This document shows, piece after piece, positions 1 to 8,709 of a DNA stretch of 34,321 nt (its first letter is position 1; the number at the start of each line of letters is the position of its first letter). The notes under the pieces were generated by a model. It was not told the origin of the DNA. It searched no databases and was given only the letters and a program-made list of their open reading frames with translations. Where the stretch lies: assembly GCF_005116715.1 (NCBI RefSeq), contig NZ_SWCI01000021.1, positions 1-34,321 on the forward strand, read 5' to 3'. This DNA comes from Ferrimonas sediminicola (lineage in GTDB: Bacteria; Pseudomonadota; Gammaproteobacteria; Enterobacterales; Shewanellaceae). Made by a program: the position numbers and the translations under genes.

Positions 1-1000
1 ACGCCAGGGTCCAGTGGCTTTAAGCAGCAACGGAAGGTCACCCAAGGTCCCCACAGCACTCAAAGCCCCTGCGAGCCAAGACACTGGGCTCCGGCGTGCG
101 CCGGAGTGACCGTGCCGGGGAGTGCTGCACCGGATTGAATCAGCGCCTAAGTACACTGACACTATGCAGCCAGTATCAGTCCGCTAACAGCAGATCGATT
201 CCCTCACTCTTCTCAGCCTCCCTTTACTCAACACCTACCGCCGCCAGCCACAAAGTACACGGCTTACCGCCCGCACCATCGTCTCCCTGGCGTACGCCAG
301 GGTCCAGTGGCTTTAAGCAGCAACGGAAGGTCACCCAAGGTCCCCACAGCACTCAAAGCCCCTGCGAGCCAAGACACTGGGCTCCGGCGTGCGCCGGAGT
401 GACCGTGCCGGGGGGAGCTGCACCGGATTGAATCAGCGCCTAAGTACACTGACACTATGCAGCCAGCACCATTCCGCTAAGAGCAGATCGATTCCCTCAC
501 CCTTCTCAGCCTCCCTTTATTCAACACCTACCGCCGCCAGCCACAAAGTACACGGCTTGCCGCCCGCACCATCGTCTCCCTGGTGAACGCCAGGGTCCAG
601 TGGCTTTAAGCAGCAACGGAGGGTCACCCAAGGTCCCCACAGCACTCAAAGCCCCTGCGAGCCAAGACACTGGGCTCCGGCGTGCGCCGGAGTGACCGTG
701 CCGGGGGGAGCTGCACCGGATTGAATCAGCGCCTAAGTACACTGGCACTATGCAGCCAGTATCAGTCCGCTAACAGCAGATCGATTCCCTCACTCTTCTC
801 AGCCTCCCTTTACTCAACACCTACCGCCGCCAGCCACAAAGTACACGGCTTACCGCCCGCACCATCGTCTCCCTGGCGTACGCCAGGGTCCAGTGGCTTT
901 GGAAAGCGCTAGGAGCGTGAATATAGCCAAGAGCATCAGTCAATCAATCTGCGAGCCAGGACACTGGGCTCCGGCGTGCGCCGGAGTGACCGTGCCAGTG
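1..1000. repeat. Palindromic repeat array 1 (three 293-bp tandem units plus a partial unit)
   Basis: The same sequence restarts at 1, 294, 587 and 880, an exact 293-bp period. Each unit holds two palindromes. Type A, CCCTGGCGTACGCCAGGG, is at 285-302 and 871-888, with an imperfect copy at 578-595. Type B, CTCCGGCGTGCGCCGGAG, is at 89-106, 382-399, 675-692 and 969-986. A is followed by 'CCAGTGGCTTT'; B is preceded by 'GACACTGGG' and followed by 'TGACCGTGCC', so B is the same scaffold in inverted orientation. The fourth unit departs from the others after about 900 and keeps only a B element. Open frames through the units are artefacts of the repeat. The array starts before the window. It resembles REP or Neisseria dRS3-type elements in form; no named family is claimed. 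Confidence 0.95.
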
Positions 1001-1070
1001 GGCATTTCCCCTCCAGTGCGACCAAAGACTGCTAGGGTTAAGATAAGCGAGGGATAAAAGGATTTATCCA

Positions 1071-2468
1071 ATGATCAAACTGCTGCATCATGGCGCCGCC
1101 TCTGGCGTAACAGGCTCCTGTCATCAACTGTGGCTCGACTCCCACCACTCCATCCTGGTGGACTGTGGCCTGTTTCAGGGGGAGGACTTGGCGCGACGCC
1201 AGCCTCCCAACCTTGAGATTGAGTTCAGCCTGGCCGGGGTAGAAGCGCTGATCGTCACCCACTGCCATATCGATCATATCGGCCGCATCCCCTACCTGCT
1301 GGCCGCCGGCTTCACTGGCCCCATCTTCTGCAGCAAGGCCAGCGCCCAGCTGATGCCCCTGATTCTGGAAGACGCCGTAAAACTGGGCTTTACCCGGGAC
1401 CGAAGGCTGGTGGATCGCTTTCTCGCCCTGATTCAGCAGCGCCTCAAGCCTCTGCCCTACCATCGCTGGCACGCCATCCCCGAGAACGCCCCGGGAATGG
1501 TCAGGCTGCGCCCCGCCGGTCACATACTGGGCTCGGCGGTAGTGGAGATCGCCATGGACCGTCACCGCCGGGTGGCCTTCAGCGGCGATCTCGGCTGTTA
1601 CGACACCCCGCTGCTGCCAGACCCCGACCCGCCGAAACGGGCCGATCTGCTGGTGCTGGAAGCCACCTACGGCAACCGCAACCATGAGCACAGGGATAAG
1701 CGTAATCGTCGCCTCCGGGCCATCCTGGAGTCCACCCTGGCGGATGGCGGCACCACACTGATCCCCGCCTTCAGCATCGGTCGCACCCAGGAGCTGCTCT
1801 ATGAGCTGGAGGAGCTGCTGTTCCAGATGCTGGGCGAAGGTGCGCTGTCCAAGGTACCCATAGTGGTCGACTCCCCCCTGGCCGCCCGCATCACCCGAAG
1901 CTACCGTCGGTTGCAAACGCTTTGGGACAGTGAAGCCAAGGAGCGACTGCGGCGGGGGCGCCACCCTCTGGACTTCGAGCAGCTCATCACCATCGAAGAT
2001 CATTACCAGCACCAGGCGCTGGTCAACCGGTTGCAGCACAGCGGCGAGCCCGCCATCGTATTGGCCGCCAGCGGCATGTGCAGCGGGGGCCGCATCGTCA
2101 ACTACCTCAAAGCCCTGGCGGGGGATCCACGCACGGACATCCTGTTTGTAGGCTACCAGGCGCCGGGAACCGCGGGGCACAAACTGCAACAGTTGAGCCG
2201 CCCCGGACGAGTGATGATCGACAACGAGCCGATTCAGGTGAATGCTCAAATCCACAGTTTGAGCGGCTTCTCGGCCCACGCAGACCAGCCTGACCTGGTG
2301 AGGTTCGTCTCCGGCATGACACTGCCGCCGACCACAATTCGCCTGGTGCACGGCACGCCCATGGCCCAAAAAGGACTGGCCACCCGCCTGAAACGTGCCA
2401 TCCCGGGGGTCAAGGTGGAACTGGCCGCACTGATACGCCACGGCAGCAGGCAAAACGCGCCAGCTTAG
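1071..2468 (+). CDS. Beta-CASP metallo-beta-lactamase-fold RNA nuclease (RNA-specificity MBL family)
   Basis: A 465-residue protein of the MBL-fold/beta-CASP group (CPSF73/YSH1-like, COG1236 type), expected to be a zinc-dependent cytoplasmic RNA endo- or exonuclease. The metal motif THCHIDH is at about residues 63-69. It is followed by a conserved-looking AGHILGSA histidine segment (about 145), the SGDLG aspartate motif, and LEATYGNR. The beta-CASP part shows IPAFSIGRTQELLYEL and SGMCSGGRI, then GFSAHADQ and a final VHGT histidine, so all core metal ligands seem present. The length fits the family. ATG 1071 is preceded by AAAAGGA at about 1057. A long open frame on the opposite strand is a shadow. 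The gene stands alone downstream of repeat array 1. The exact substrate cannot be read from sequence. Confidence 0.9.
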   Translation: MIKLLHHGAASGVTGSCHQLWLDSHHSILVDCGLFQGEDLARRQPPNLEIEFSLAGVEALIVTHCHIDHIGRIPYLLAAGFTGPIFCSKASAQLMPLILEDAVKLGFTRDRRLVDRFLALIQQRLKPLPYHRWHAIPENAPGMVRLRPAGHILGSAVVEIAMDRHRRVAFSGDLGCYDTPLLPDPDPPKRADLLVLEATYGNRNHEHRDKRNRRLRAILESTLADGGTTLIPAFSIGRTQELLYELEELLFQMLGEGALSKVPIVVDSPLAARITRSYRRLQTLWDSEAKERLRRGRHPLDFEQLITIEDHYQHQALVNRLQHSGEPAIVLAASGMCSGGRIVNYLKALAGDPRTDILFVGYQAPGTAGHKLQQLSRPGRVMIDNEPIQVNAQIHSLSGFSAHADQPDLVRFVSGMTLPPTTIRLVHGTPMAQKGLATRLKRAIPGVKVELAALIRHGSRQNAPA

Positions 2469-2620
2469 GACGCCGTCAAGCCCAGGCCAATCACACCACC
2501 GGTGTAACCGCGCAATGGGGTGCCGCAAAGCTTTGAGCAACGCCCTGTGCCAGATCTCGACCTGTTCCGTAAACAGTAACGAAGCGATCCGGGCGCCCTC
2601 CTCCCCCAGCTACAAAGACA
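2469..2620. other. Intergenic stretch with no recognised gene
   Basis: About 150 bp between the MBL gene stop and the terminator. Short open frames exist on both strands but none has a convincing start or a recognisable product. Nothing specific is seen here. Confidence 0.5.
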
Positions 2621-2649
2621 AAAGCCCCAGGCAGATGCCGGGGCTTTTT
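2621..2649. terminator. Bidirectional rho-independent terminator
   Basis: AAAGCCCC at 2621-2628 pairs with GGGGCTTT at 2640-2647. GGCA/TGCC pairs inside the loop, and the T-run reaches 2649. On the minus strand the stem is followed by TTTTGTCTTTGTA, also U-rich. It lies between the 3' ends of the MBL gene (+) and the small membrane-protein gene (-) and can serve both. Confidence 0.85.
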
Positions 2650-2677
2650 CGGAAGTCAGTACTTGGACAACCCAATC

Positions 2678-2923
2678 TCAAATCTTGGCAGGAACAGCTT
2701 CATTCTTTCTGGGGTGAAGCTCGTCGCTTGAACTGGTGTTCTCAGCAGTAATCTCTGCCCTAAATGGAAACGACTGTAAGGCCCTGTCGTGCTCAGCAGA
2801 ACTCAAGTGGCTTCCTTCAGAGTGGTTGCTTTTCTCCACCGTATTCTGCCCCTCGTGCCGAGCCTGAATCCAGCCCAGCACCAACAGTACCAGAACAACC
2901 GGAAGCAGTGCCTTGCGCCTCAT
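2678..2923 (-). CDS. Small membrane-anchored hypothetical protein
   Basis: An unrecognised protein of about 81 residues. It begins MRRKALLPVVLVLLVLGW, a typical single N-terminal membrane anchor or uncleaved signal with a basic start. A polar, Ser/Glu/His-rich tail of about 60 residues follows and would lie in the periplasm. I chose ATG 2923 over the in-frame ATG at 2932 because AAGGA lies 8 nt before 2923 but overlaps the other start. A possible promoter, TTGAAC-N17-TAACTT, lies just upstream on the same strand. The stop is followed by the shared terminator at 2621-2649. The promoter, RBS, hydrophobic start and terminator make it likely real, but no family is recognised. Confidence 0.55.
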   Translation of the reverse strand: MRRKALLPVVLVLLVLGWIQARHEGQNTVEKSNHSEGSHLSSAEHDRALQSFPFRAEITAENTSSSDELHPRKNEAVPAKI

Positions 2924-2932
2924 TAGCTCCAT

Positions 2933-3294
2933 CCTTAACTCATTGAGAATGGCCCAAAGTTAACAGGACGTTACCAATTGTTCAATTATTGAGTGACTCC
3001 TACAAAATGAAAACGTTCCCCTTTCCTGTTGAACCTGCTACCACGACAACCCGATGCAGAAAAACCAGATACCCTGTCTCAACGGCAGCGAGATCAGTGT
3101 ACGAGCATCCCCCATGACGAACATCCAGCATATCTATCAGCAGTCCCCAAGCCCCCTCCTTACGACTGATTGTAATCATTTGATCTATTCAGGCTTGCAC
3201 TGCTTCAGGATTGCTTTGCTCTATGTCAAACTATGACCACTGTGCCTGGCTCACCGGAGAGTGGGCCTGACGAGAATCTTTTGGGAAAGAAGTT
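2933..3294. other. Divergent intergenic region upstream of the wzi-like operon
   Basis: About 360 bp separating the small membrane-protein gene (-) from the Wzi-like gene (+), so it should hold promoters for both. On the minus strand TTGAAC and TAACTT spaced by 17 bp lie near 2957-2985. On the plus strand I see only weak candidates (TTGCAC at 3195 with a spacer that is too long). A short palindrome, TGATTGTAATCA, at 3167-3178 could be a regulator site. No credible gene is seen. Confidence 0.45.
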
Positions 3295-4764
3295 TTGAAA
3301 CAATTACTGGCAGTTGCACTAGCCATAGGTGCAACCGGTTCCTTTTCGGTGTTGGCAGCAACGCCCTTTATCTCTCTGCAAGATGACTACCTGAACCAGC
3401 GCATAGAGCAGCTAGTGGTGATGGCGGACATGCCGGTGGCCAAGAAGCCCTACAACGTCAAGCAGGTGCGCAACTACGTTGAGTCCATAAAGCTTAAGGC
3501 ACCAGGCCTTTACTTCGAGATTGATCGCGGCCTGAAAAAGTATGAACGCCAATCCTGGACAATAAACCGCGCTGAAGTCTCGGTAGCGGCCGCCTCAGAG
3601 CCGGACAGGACCCAGATCATGCCGAACGCCCGAGGGGAAAGCGTAGGCTCCAGCTATCGGGTGTCAGGCTCAGCCAGCTACCAGCCTATGGAGTATGCGG
3701 TATTCTCCGTTGGTGGCCTCGCTTACGATGGCGACTCGGATGACCTGCTGCCAATCGATAGCTATATGGCCCTGGGCTGGGACAGCTTTCAGGTAGACAT
3801 CGGCTTCCGCGAGCAGTGGCTGTCGCCCTTTAGCGACTCCGCGATGATGCTCTCCACCAACGCCCGCCCCAGCTTTCGTGTCGGCATCAGCAATCCCATC
3901 GCCTTCGAGGGGCTGTGGAACCTGCATTATGAGGTCGCATTTACCCGCCTGGAAGAGTACAAGAACATTGCCTATGGCGAAGATATTGAATCAGGTCGTC
4001 CCGCCATCCTCACCACCCACCTGAGTGTAGAACCGGTCAAGGGCTGGACGATTAGTGCCAACCGGGTGATGCAGTTCGGCGGCGGCTCCAGAGAGGTCTC
4101 CTTTGGCTCAATCTGGGATGCGTTTTGGGACCCGGTGTCTAACGACAACACCGGTTCCGATGGATTTGACGACTGCCAATCCGACGATTTAACCCTCTGC
4201 GAATTTGGCAATCAACTGGCATCGGTAACCAGCCGCATCAACTTCGAGGGAGACACACCATTCTCTATTTACGGAGAGTATGCGGGAGAGGACACCGCCA
4301 GTCATTCCAACTTCCGTCTGGGTAATTTGGCCGTCTCTGGCGGCATTTTCGTGCCCTTCCTGCCCGACTACCTGCTTGGCAGAGACTGGTCGTTTACCTA
4401 CGAATTCACCCAATGGCAGGACGCTTGGTACGTGCACCATATCTACCAGGATGGTTTAACCAATGATGGTGTTGGGATGGGCCACTGGCTGGCGAATGAC
4501 AGAGAGCCTCAAAACGGTGTACCAGGCACCGCGCATACGGTGAAACTGGGGTGGCAACGTGGTGCCGGTGAGCGCTATGACCTCATCTTCCGCCAGATTC
4601 AAAACGACAGCAACCGCTCGGGCTCGGATTACACCACGGGTCGAGAGTTAGACCTTCGCTACTACGGCAGTTGGCGTGGCCAACAATGGGGATACCGCCT
4701 CTACGGCGGCCAAACGGTATTCGATGACAGCTTTGCCCGGGTCGAGGTGAATTTCAAATGGTAA
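3295..4764 (+). CDS. Capsule assembly Wzi-family outer-membrane protein
   Basis: A 489-residue protein close in length to E. coli Wzi (about 480), an outer-membrane beta-barrel lectin that helps hold capsular polysaccharide on the surface. It has a cleavable signal peptide, MKQLLAVALAIGATGSFSVL followed by AA. The mature start (residues about 23-65) has the Wzi-like helical pattern: a loop order LNQRIEQLVVMADMPV, then PYNVKQVRNYV. The rest alternates as expected for a beta-barrel and ends in FKW. The start is TTG at 3295 with GGGAAAGAAG upstream; no better ATG lies in frame. Its stop overlaps the next gene's start by 7 nt, so the two are translationally coupled. It lies on the far side of a repeat array from the polysaccharide locus; a role with that polymer is inferred. 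Confidence 0.8.
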   Translation: MKQLLAVALAIGATGSFSVLAATPFISLQDDYLNQRIEQLVVMADMPVAKKPYNVKQVRNYVESIKLKAPGLYFEIDRGLKKYERQSWTINRAEVSVAAASEPDRTQIMPNARGESVGSSYRVSGSASYQPMEYAVFSVGGLAYDGDSDDLLPIDSYMALGWDSFQVDIGFREQWLSPFSDSAMMLSTNARPSFRVGISNPIAFEGLWNLHYEVAFTRLEEYKNIAYGEDIESGRPAILTTHLSVEPVKGWTISANRVMQFGGGSREVSFGSIWDAFWDPVSNDNTGSDGFDDCQSDDLTLCEFGNQLASVTSRINFEGDTPFSIYGEYAGEDTASHSNFRLGNLAVSGGIFVPFLPDYLLGRDWSFTYEFTQWQDAWYVHHIYQDGLTNDGVGMGHWLANDREPQNGVPGTAHTVKLGWQRGAGERYDLIFRQIQNDSNRSGSDYTTGRELDLRYYGSWRGQQWGYRLYGGQTVFDDSFARVEVNFKW

Positions 4765-5288
4765 ATGTAAAACAAGTGATCCTGGGGCTGGCCCTGGTCA
4801 CCGCGTCACAGTGCGCCTTGGCACAATGGAACTTCCAGGGGGGCATTGGTGCAAGCTATCTTCGCCAAAACAACAGCAACACCGGCACGGAAAGCGATGT
4901 GCGACCCAACCTGCAGTTTGGTGTCTTCAAACCCGTCTCCGATCATTGGAGCATGGGCACCTCACTGGAGTATGTCCCAGACGACATCGCCGGCTCAGGC
5001 GCCAGCGGTAACCTGTTGAACTGGAGAGTGGCCGAGTTTGGCTATCAGTTTGCCGAGCGCTGGGCGGTGAGTTTCTATGGCGGCGCCGCCAGGTATGACA
5101 GGACAGACCCGGGCTGGGGCTACGGCGCGGGGCTGGGTCTGCTGTGGCTAGGCGGTAAGCAGTGGGCGCTGGCCAGTGAAGTGAACTATGTCAGTACCGA
5201 CGTCTCCTTTAAGGAGAGCGCCCCTACCGAACCCAGCAAACGAGATAAACACGCTTGGGCCACACTGACCTTCAAGTTCCGCTTCTAA
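4758..5288 (+). CDS. Small outer-membrane beta-barrel protein
   Basis: A 176-residue protein with a signal peptide (hydrophobic VILGLALVTASQCALA, then cleavage before QW). The mature chain alternates aromatic and glycine-rich strands (for example WGYGAGLGLLWLGG) and ends in FKFRF, a C-terminal phenylalanine beta-signal typical of outer-membrane barrels. About eight strands would fit the size. It begins 7 nt inside the Wzi-like gene, so it is co-translated and probably works with that protein at the cell surface. I do not recognise a precise family. It could be an acyloxyacyl-hydrolase-like or OmpW/OmpA-barrel-like fold, but the catalytic residues of such enzymes are not evident. Confidence 0.7.
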   Translation: MVNVKQVILGLALVTASQCALAQWNFQGGIGASYLRQNNSNTGTESDVRPNLQFGVFKPVSDHWSMGTSLEYVPDDIAGSGASGNLLNWRVAEFGYQFAERWAVSFYGGAARYDRTDPGWGYGAGLGLLWLGGKQWALASEVNYVSTDVSFKESAPTEPSKRDKHAWATLTFKFRF

Positions 5289-5296
5289 AAACCGCA

Positions 5297-5330
5297 GGGG
5301 CTGGGAGCGGTCTCTGAATAGCCCCCGCTT
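5297..5330 (+). terminator. Possible weak terminator after the Wzi-like operon
   Basis: GGGGCT at 5297-5302 can pair with AGCCCC at 5320-5325, followed by CGCTTTC. The loop is long (17 nt) and the T-run short, so this is tentative. Confidence 0.3.
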
Positions 5331-5339
5331 TCATAGATC

Positions 5340-6395
5340 CCCCCAAGCCACTGGTCTCCTCTCTTCGCACAATCGTCTCCCTGGCGAACGCCAGGGGCCA
5401 GTGGCTTTCTCCTTAGTGCTGAAGGGCCAACCAAACGCCAGCAACAAAGCACTTTCCACCTCACTCGCACAATCGTCTCCCTGGCGTACGCCAGGGGCCA
5501 GTGGCTTTAGCGCGCACCAAGGTAACGGCTGCTTGAGTCAACCCCAAAACCAGTGGGCTCCGGCCTGCGCCGGAGTGACCGTGCCAGCCTCCTTGATCTG
5601 CCCCCCGCTGCAGACACTCCCCCGACTCACACAACAGCCAGCAACAGGGTGCTCTGGTCGCCACTCGCACAATCGTCTCCCTGGCGAACGCCAGGGTCCA
5701 GTGGCTTTCTCCTCAGTGCTGAAGGGCCAACCAAACGCCAGCAACAAAGCACTTTCCACCTCCCCCCACAATCGCCTCCCTGGCGAACGCCAGGGGCCAG
5801 TGGCTTTATTATTCTTCTTCATCCGGTGTCGGCGTGCATCCTACCTCACCGAACGGAAAGACGCTGGGCTCCGGCCTGCGCCGGAGTGACCGTGCCAGGG
5901 GAAGCCGCGGTGGCTTGAACTGACTCTGTGCGACTGTGCCAGCCTCCCTGAGCAGGCCGCCCGCTGCAGACACTCACCCGACTCACACAACAGCCAGCAA
6001 CAGGGTGCTCTGGTCGCCACCCGCACCATCGTCTCCCTGGAGAACGCCAGGGGCCAGTGGCTTTCTCCTCAGTGCTGAAGGGCCAACCAAACGCCAGCAA
6101 CAAAGCACTTTCCACCTCACTCGCACAATCGTCTCCCTGGCGAACGTCAGGGGCCAGTGGCTTTCTCCTTAGTGCTGAAGGGCCAACCAAACGCCAGCAA
6201 CAAAGCACTTTCCACCTCACTCGCACAATCGTCTCCCTGGCGTACGCCAGGGACCAGTGACTTTATTATTATTCTTCATCCGGTGTCGGCGTGCATCCTA
6301 CCTCACCGAACGGAAAGACACTGGGCTCCGGCATGCGCCGGAGTGACCGTGTTAGGACAGGCCGCAGTGGCCAGGCTTGCTTCCGTGCGAACCTG
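5340..6395. repeat. Palindromic repeat array 2 (A and B elements, about 100-bp and 200-bp units)
   Basis: Type A elements in plus orientation ('ATCGTCTCCCTGG', a palindrome, then CCAGTGGCTTT) occur near 5370, 5470, 5673, 5770, 6028, 6128 and 6228. Inverted type B elements (GGGCTCCGG, palindrome, GAGTGACCGTG) occur near 5556, 5868 and 6324. Two spacer classes recur. One carries GCTGAAGGGCCAACCAAACG between neighbouring A elements (about 100-bp period). The other carries CAGACACTC and ACAACAGCCAGCAACAGGG between B and A. The last B element, with its flank to about 6393, matches in inverted orientation the flank of B elements in array 3. The array lies between the converging 3' ends of the beta-barrel gene and galU. 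Confidence 0.93.
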
Positions 6396-6484
6396 CTCAA
6401 AAGAGCGATGCCAACGATGCACTGGCCATTTGCGAGGCGGCCTTCCGGCCTAAGCTGCATCCAGTCCCCGTAAAGACCATAGAG
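6396..6484 (+). pseudogene. IS110-family transposase fragment
   Basis: The plus-strand reading of 6401-6478 gives KSDANDALAICEAAF then RPKLHPVPVKT. This matches in pattern the end of the RuvC-like DEDD region of IS110-family transposases (a K-DA-DA--I-EA-RP----VPVK core). Only about 28 residues remain; no start, no C-terminal transposase domain and no element ends are seen, so it is a dead remnant. The fragment begins just where array 2's repeat sequence ends and runs almost up to the galU terminator. IS110-family elements are known to target REP-type palindromes in other bacteria (IS621, ISPpu9, ISPpu10), so this position is plausible as an old insertion. Identification is from memory of the family motif. 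Confidence 0.65.
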
Positions 6485-6500
6485 ACAGCCCCCCAGAAAC

Positions 6501-6524
6501 AAAAAAGCGCTGCAGTGCAGCGCT
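6501..6524 (-). terminator. Rho-independent terminator of the galU end of the locus
   Basis: AGCGCTGC at 6506-6513 pairs with GCAGCGCT at 6517-6524 (3-nt loop). Read on the minus strand, the stem is followed by six T (6501-6506 as A's on the plus strand). It lies 24 nt beyond the galU stop. Confidence 0.88.
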
Positions 6525-6547
6525 CTTTCAAGTCATTCAAAACCAAA

Positions 6548-7435
6548 TCACAGGTCCAAAGACTTCAGATATTCGTGGAACTCTTCACCCAAATCAGGGT
6601 GACGCAGCGCGTAATCGATGTTGGCCTTCATATAGCCCAGCTTGTCTCCACAATCATGGGACGCACCGGACATCTGAAACGCTTCTACGGTCTCTGATTC
6701 CATCAACATCGCTATGGCATCGGTCAGCTGAATTTCACCACCAGCGCCAGGAGGCGTCTTCTCCAGCAAAGGCCAGATAGCCGCGGAGAGCACATAACGA
6801 CCCACCACTGCCATATTCGACGGAGCCTCTTCGACCTCGGGCTTTTCCACCACCGCCTTCATCTCAACACTTTCACCTGGGCGCAAGCCAGAAGCATCAC
6901 AATCGGCAATGCCGTACTTGGACACGTCTTCCTGAGGCACAGCTTCCACCATAATCTGGCTGCTACGCGTCTCAATGAAACGCTGCTTCATCGCCGCCAG
7001 GTTCTCTACCTTTTGATCGGCGGTGTACTCATCCAGAACCACGTCGGGAAGCACCACGGCGAACGGGTTGTCGCCTACCAGAGGCTTTGCACATTGGATG
7101 GCGTGCCCCAGTCCCTTAGCTTCGCCCTGGCGCACATGCATGATGGTCACGCCCTTGGGGCAGATGGATTGAACCTCATCCAGCAACTGGCGCTTGACCC
7201 GCTTCTCCAGTGTGGCCTCAAGTTCAAAAGAGGTATCGAAGTGGTTTTCGATGGCATTCTTAGATGCATGAGTTACCAGAACAATCTCTTTAAAGCCTGC
7301 GGCCGCACACTCATTGACGATGTACTGAATCAATGGCTTATCCACCAAAGGCAGCATCTCTTTAGGGATTGCCTTGGTAGCAGGAAGCATTCTGGTACCA
7401 AGGCCGGCAACGGGGATCACGACTTTTGAAATCAT
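6548..7435 (-). CDS. galU: UTP--glucose-1-phosphate uridylyltransferase
   Basis: A 295-residue cytosolic enzyme that makes UDP-glucose from UTP and glucose-1-phosphate. The N-terminus carries the nucleotide-binding signature [20 protein letters not shown] followed by [18 protein letters not shown] and the typical C-terminal half follow; the length is normal (E. coli GalU 302). It is the last gene of the minus-strand polysaccharide locus, 107 nt after ugd with a hairpin in the gap, and is followed by a strong terminator. Its product feeds Ugd and glycosyl transfer. Codon use is GC-rich like the backbone, so this end of the locus is conserved rather than recently acquired. Confidence 0.97.
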   Translation of the reverse strand: MISKVVIPVAGLGTRMLPATKAIPKEMLPLVDKPLIQYIVNECAAAGFKEIVLVTHASKNAIENHFDTSFELEATLEKRVKRQLLDEVQSICPKGVTIMHVRQGEAKGLGHAIQCAKPLVGDNPFAVVLPDVVLDEYTADQKVENLAAMKQRFIETRSSQIMVEAVPQEDVSKYGIADCDASGLRPGESVEMKAVVEKPEVEEAPSNMAVVGRYVLSAAIWPLLEKTPPGAGGEIQLTDAIAMLMESETVEAFQMSGASHDCGDKLGYMKANIDYALRHPDLGEEFHEYLKSLDL

Positions 7436-7466
7436 CTGACTCGCTCAATTAAGTTGTTTCTAGTAG

Positions 7467-7503
7467 CCAATGAGGCAGGCATAAACAATACCAGCCTCAT
7501 TGG
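7467..7503 (-). promoter_or_regulatory. Long hairpin between ugd and galU
   Basis: CCAATGAGGC at 7467-7476 and GCCTCATTGG at 7494-7503 form a perfect 10-bp stem around a 17-nt loop in which GG/CC can extend the pairing. No T-run follows on the minus strand, so it is not an obvious terminator. It may be an mRNA-processing or stabilising stem in the ugd-galU transcript. Confidence 0.5.
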
Positions 7504-7542
7504 GCATGATTGCAAGGATCAAAATATGGACTGCCTTCGAAA

Positions 7543-8709
7543 TCAATCGCTGCCAAACAGGTCTCGAGTATAAACCTTATCAGCCACATCCTTGATGTCG
7601 TCGGTTAGGCGGTTAGCCACAATGACATCGGAGATTTTCTTGAACTCATCCAGATCATTGATCACTCGAGAGTTAAAGAAATGCGCTTCTTGCAGTACAG
7701 GCTCATAGACCACCACCTCGATACCCTTGGCCTTAATACGCTTCATCACCCCCTGAATGGAGGAGGCCCGGAAGTTGTCGGAGCCCGCCTTCATGATAAG
7801 ACGATGAACCCCCACCACTTTAGGCTGCTTAGCAATGATCGCATCAGCCACAAAGTCCTTACGAGTGCGGTTGGCATCCACAATGGCGGAGATGATGTTG
7901 TTAGGCACATCCTCATAGTTGGCCCGCAACTGCTTGGTGTCTTTCGGCAGACAGTATCCACCGTAACCAAAGCTTGGGTTGTTGTAATGGCTTCCAATGC
8001 GAGGATCCAGGCCGACACCCTCAATAATCTGACGGGTATTCAGGCCATGGGTCTCGGCATAGCTGTCCAGCTCATTGAAGTAGGCAACACGCAGAGCCAG
8101 GTAGGTGTTGGAAAACAGTTTTACCGCTTCTGCCTCGGTGGCATCGGTGAACAAAACCGGGATATCCTTCTTTTCAGCCCCCTGTACCAACAAGCCAGCA
8201 AAGAGTTCCGCACGCTCAGACCGTTCCCCAACAATCACCCGAGATGGATGCAGGTTGTCATAGAGCGCCTTACCTTCGCGCAAAAACTCAGGCGAGAAGA
8301 TGATGTTCTCGCAGCCCAACTCTTCTTTTATGTTTTTGGTGTAACCCACCGGAACGGTAGATTTGATTACCATCACCGCATCAGGATTAATGGCCATCAC
8401 ATCCCGGATGACCGCTTCAACAGACTTTGTATTGAAGTAGTTTGTTTGAGGGTCATAGTCAGTCGGAGTAGCAATAACTACAAACTGGGCATTAAGATAT
8501 GCATCCTCTTTGTCCAAGGTTGCCCGAAAATTGAGCTGCCGGTTCGCCAGGTAGTCCTCAATCTCGGCATCCACAATGGGTGATTTTCGCTCATTCAACA
8601 AAGCAACTTTCTCAGGCAAAATGTCCAGTGCAATCACTTCATTGTGCTGGGCTAGCAGCACCGCGTTGGACAAACCAACATAGCCAGTTCCGGCAATGGC
8701 GATCTTCAT
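7543..8709 (-). CDS. ugd: UDP-glucose 6-dehydrogenase
   Basis: A 388-residue NAD-dependent enzyme that oxidises UDP-glucose to UDP-glucuronate; the length equals E. coli Ugd. The N-terminus shows the Rossmann motif [13 protein letters not shown]. The middle has [19 protein letters not shown] and the dimer helix segment. The catalytic cysteine is C253 in [15 protein letters not shown]. Start ATG 8709 has AGGAAG about 7 nt upstream. It precedes galU by 107 nt and follows a gene-free 0.9-kb gap, so it may have its own promoter. It provides UDP-GlcA for the polymer. Confidence 0.95.
   Translation of the reverse strand: MKIAIAGTGYVGLSNAVLLAQHNEVIALDILPEKVALLNERKSPIVDAEIEDYLANRQLNFRATLDKEDAYLNAQFVVIATPTDYDPQTNYFNTKSVEAVIRDVMAINPDAVMVIKSTVPVGYTKNIKEELGCENIIFSPEFLREGKALYDNLHPSRVIVGERSERAELFAGLLVQGAEKKDIPVLFTDATEAEAVKLFSNTYLALRVAYFNELDSYAETHGLNTRQIIEGVGLDPRIGSHYNNPSFGYGGYCLPKDTKQLRANYEDVPNNIISAIVDANRTRKDFVADAIIAKQPKVVGVHRLIMKAGSDNFRASSIQGVMKRIKAKGIEVVVYEPVLQEAHFFNSRVINDLDEFKKISDVIVANRLTDDIKDVADKVYTRDLFGSD

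Noticed and set aside
1-1000. CRISPR array
   Set aside because: Units are about 293 bp with near-identical spacers and inner palindromes; there are no unique 30-40 bp spacers and no cas genes.
1038-2540. 500-codon minus-strand frame opposite the MBL gene
   Set aside because: The plus strand carries all metal-binding and beta-CASP motifs; the antisense product has none.
2469-2620. Minus-strand gene remnant downstream of the MBL gene
   Set aside because: Short readable stretches shift frame, and a true gene would have to run through the terminator; no family could be recognised.
7681-8583. 300-codon plus-strand frame opposite ugd
   Set aside because: Ugd on the minus strand has the full catalytic motif set; the plus product is not protein-like.
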